Assembly: GCA_013336205.1 (NCBI GenBank)
Contig: JAAXUD010000016.1
Span: 1 to 14,320, forward strand
From: Lentimicrobium sp.
GTDB taxonomy: Bacteria; Bacteroidota; Bacteroidia; Bacteroidales; Lentimicrobiaceae
DNA: 14,320 nt
Direction of reading: 5' to 3'
Shown one piece after another: positions 14,262 through 14,320 of this stretch; the stretch's first letter is position 1, and every line of letters starts with the position of its first letter. The translations under genes and the position numbers were made by a program. The notes below the pieces were generated by a model. It worked only from the letters and a program-made list of their open reading frames with translations. It did not search any database and had not been told where the DNA came from.

Positions 14262-14320
14262 CTACCTGTCTTCTTCCAGACCAAAAATTACTTTAACGAT
14301 TGGAGTATATTTTTCGCAGA
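14262..14320 (-). CDS. C-terminal end of an unidentified gene
   Basis: The last 18 codons and the TAG stop of a minus-strand gene that enters from the right edge. The visible end reads CEKYTPIVKVIFGLEEDR. The gap to the acyl-CoA synthetase start is 34 bases, so the two may form an operon. Both other minus frames are closed by stops in this stretch. It is too short to assign to a family. Confidence 0.45.
   Translation of the reverse strand, partial: CEKYTPIVKVIFGLEEDR

Overview
The window looks like ordinary core chromosome of a Bacteroidota bacterium, probably class Bacteroidia. Three things point there. First, six divergent or operon-leading genes have a TAnnTTTG box, the Bacteroidota -7 promoter element, just upstream of their start. 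Second, several families are typical of the phylum: DUF3822, a stand-alone type I restriction-like nuclease domain, a short AMP nucleosidase, a BirA without a DNA-binding domain, and a Nudix protein with a long N-terminal extension. Third, the gene neighbourhoods fit. No phage, transposon, CRISPR array, rRNA or tRNA was seen.

Layout. Positions 1-3219 hold a minus-strand operon: rsfS (ribosome silencing factor), ftsH (membrane AAA+ zinc protease) and a LUD/LutC-like gene, possibly continuing off the left edge. A divergent birA (biotin protein ligase) follows at 3401-4180. Next come pyrE and an SRPBCC-domain gene on the minus strand, with a previously untracked 30-residue membrane-peptide ORF at the end of that operon. 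The pyrE 5' end is packed head to head against a Nudix hydrolase gene; coaD (phosphopantetheine adenylyltransferase) follows with its own promoter.

Positions 6498-8566 hold a minus-strand operon: a one-TM protein of pilin-like layout, a DUF3822 protein and rsmD (16S rRNA methyltransferase). A 301-bp divergent intergenic region separates it from a secreted TPR protein (8838-9815), which ends at a very strong bidirectional terminator. A minus-strand orphan PD-(D/E)XK nuclease-domain gene is divergent from an amn-holA pair (AMP nucleosidase, DNA polymerase III delta). A long-chain acyl-CoA synthetase with a highly basic C-terminal tail closes the window on the minus strand, behind the last 18 codons of an unidentified gene.

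Functionally this is housekeeping: translation control (rsfS, rsmD), membrane proteolysis (ftsH), cofactor attachment and synthesis (birA, coaD), pyrimidine and purine metabolism (pyrE, amn), replication (holA) and lipid activation. I see no convincing new multi-gene system. The best leads are the 30-residue membrane ORF at 4161-4253, the pilin-like/DUF3822 pair (which may carry a PilM/GspL-like actin fold), a perfect 8+1+8 palindrome in front of birA, and the pyrE promoter embedded in the Nudix start region.
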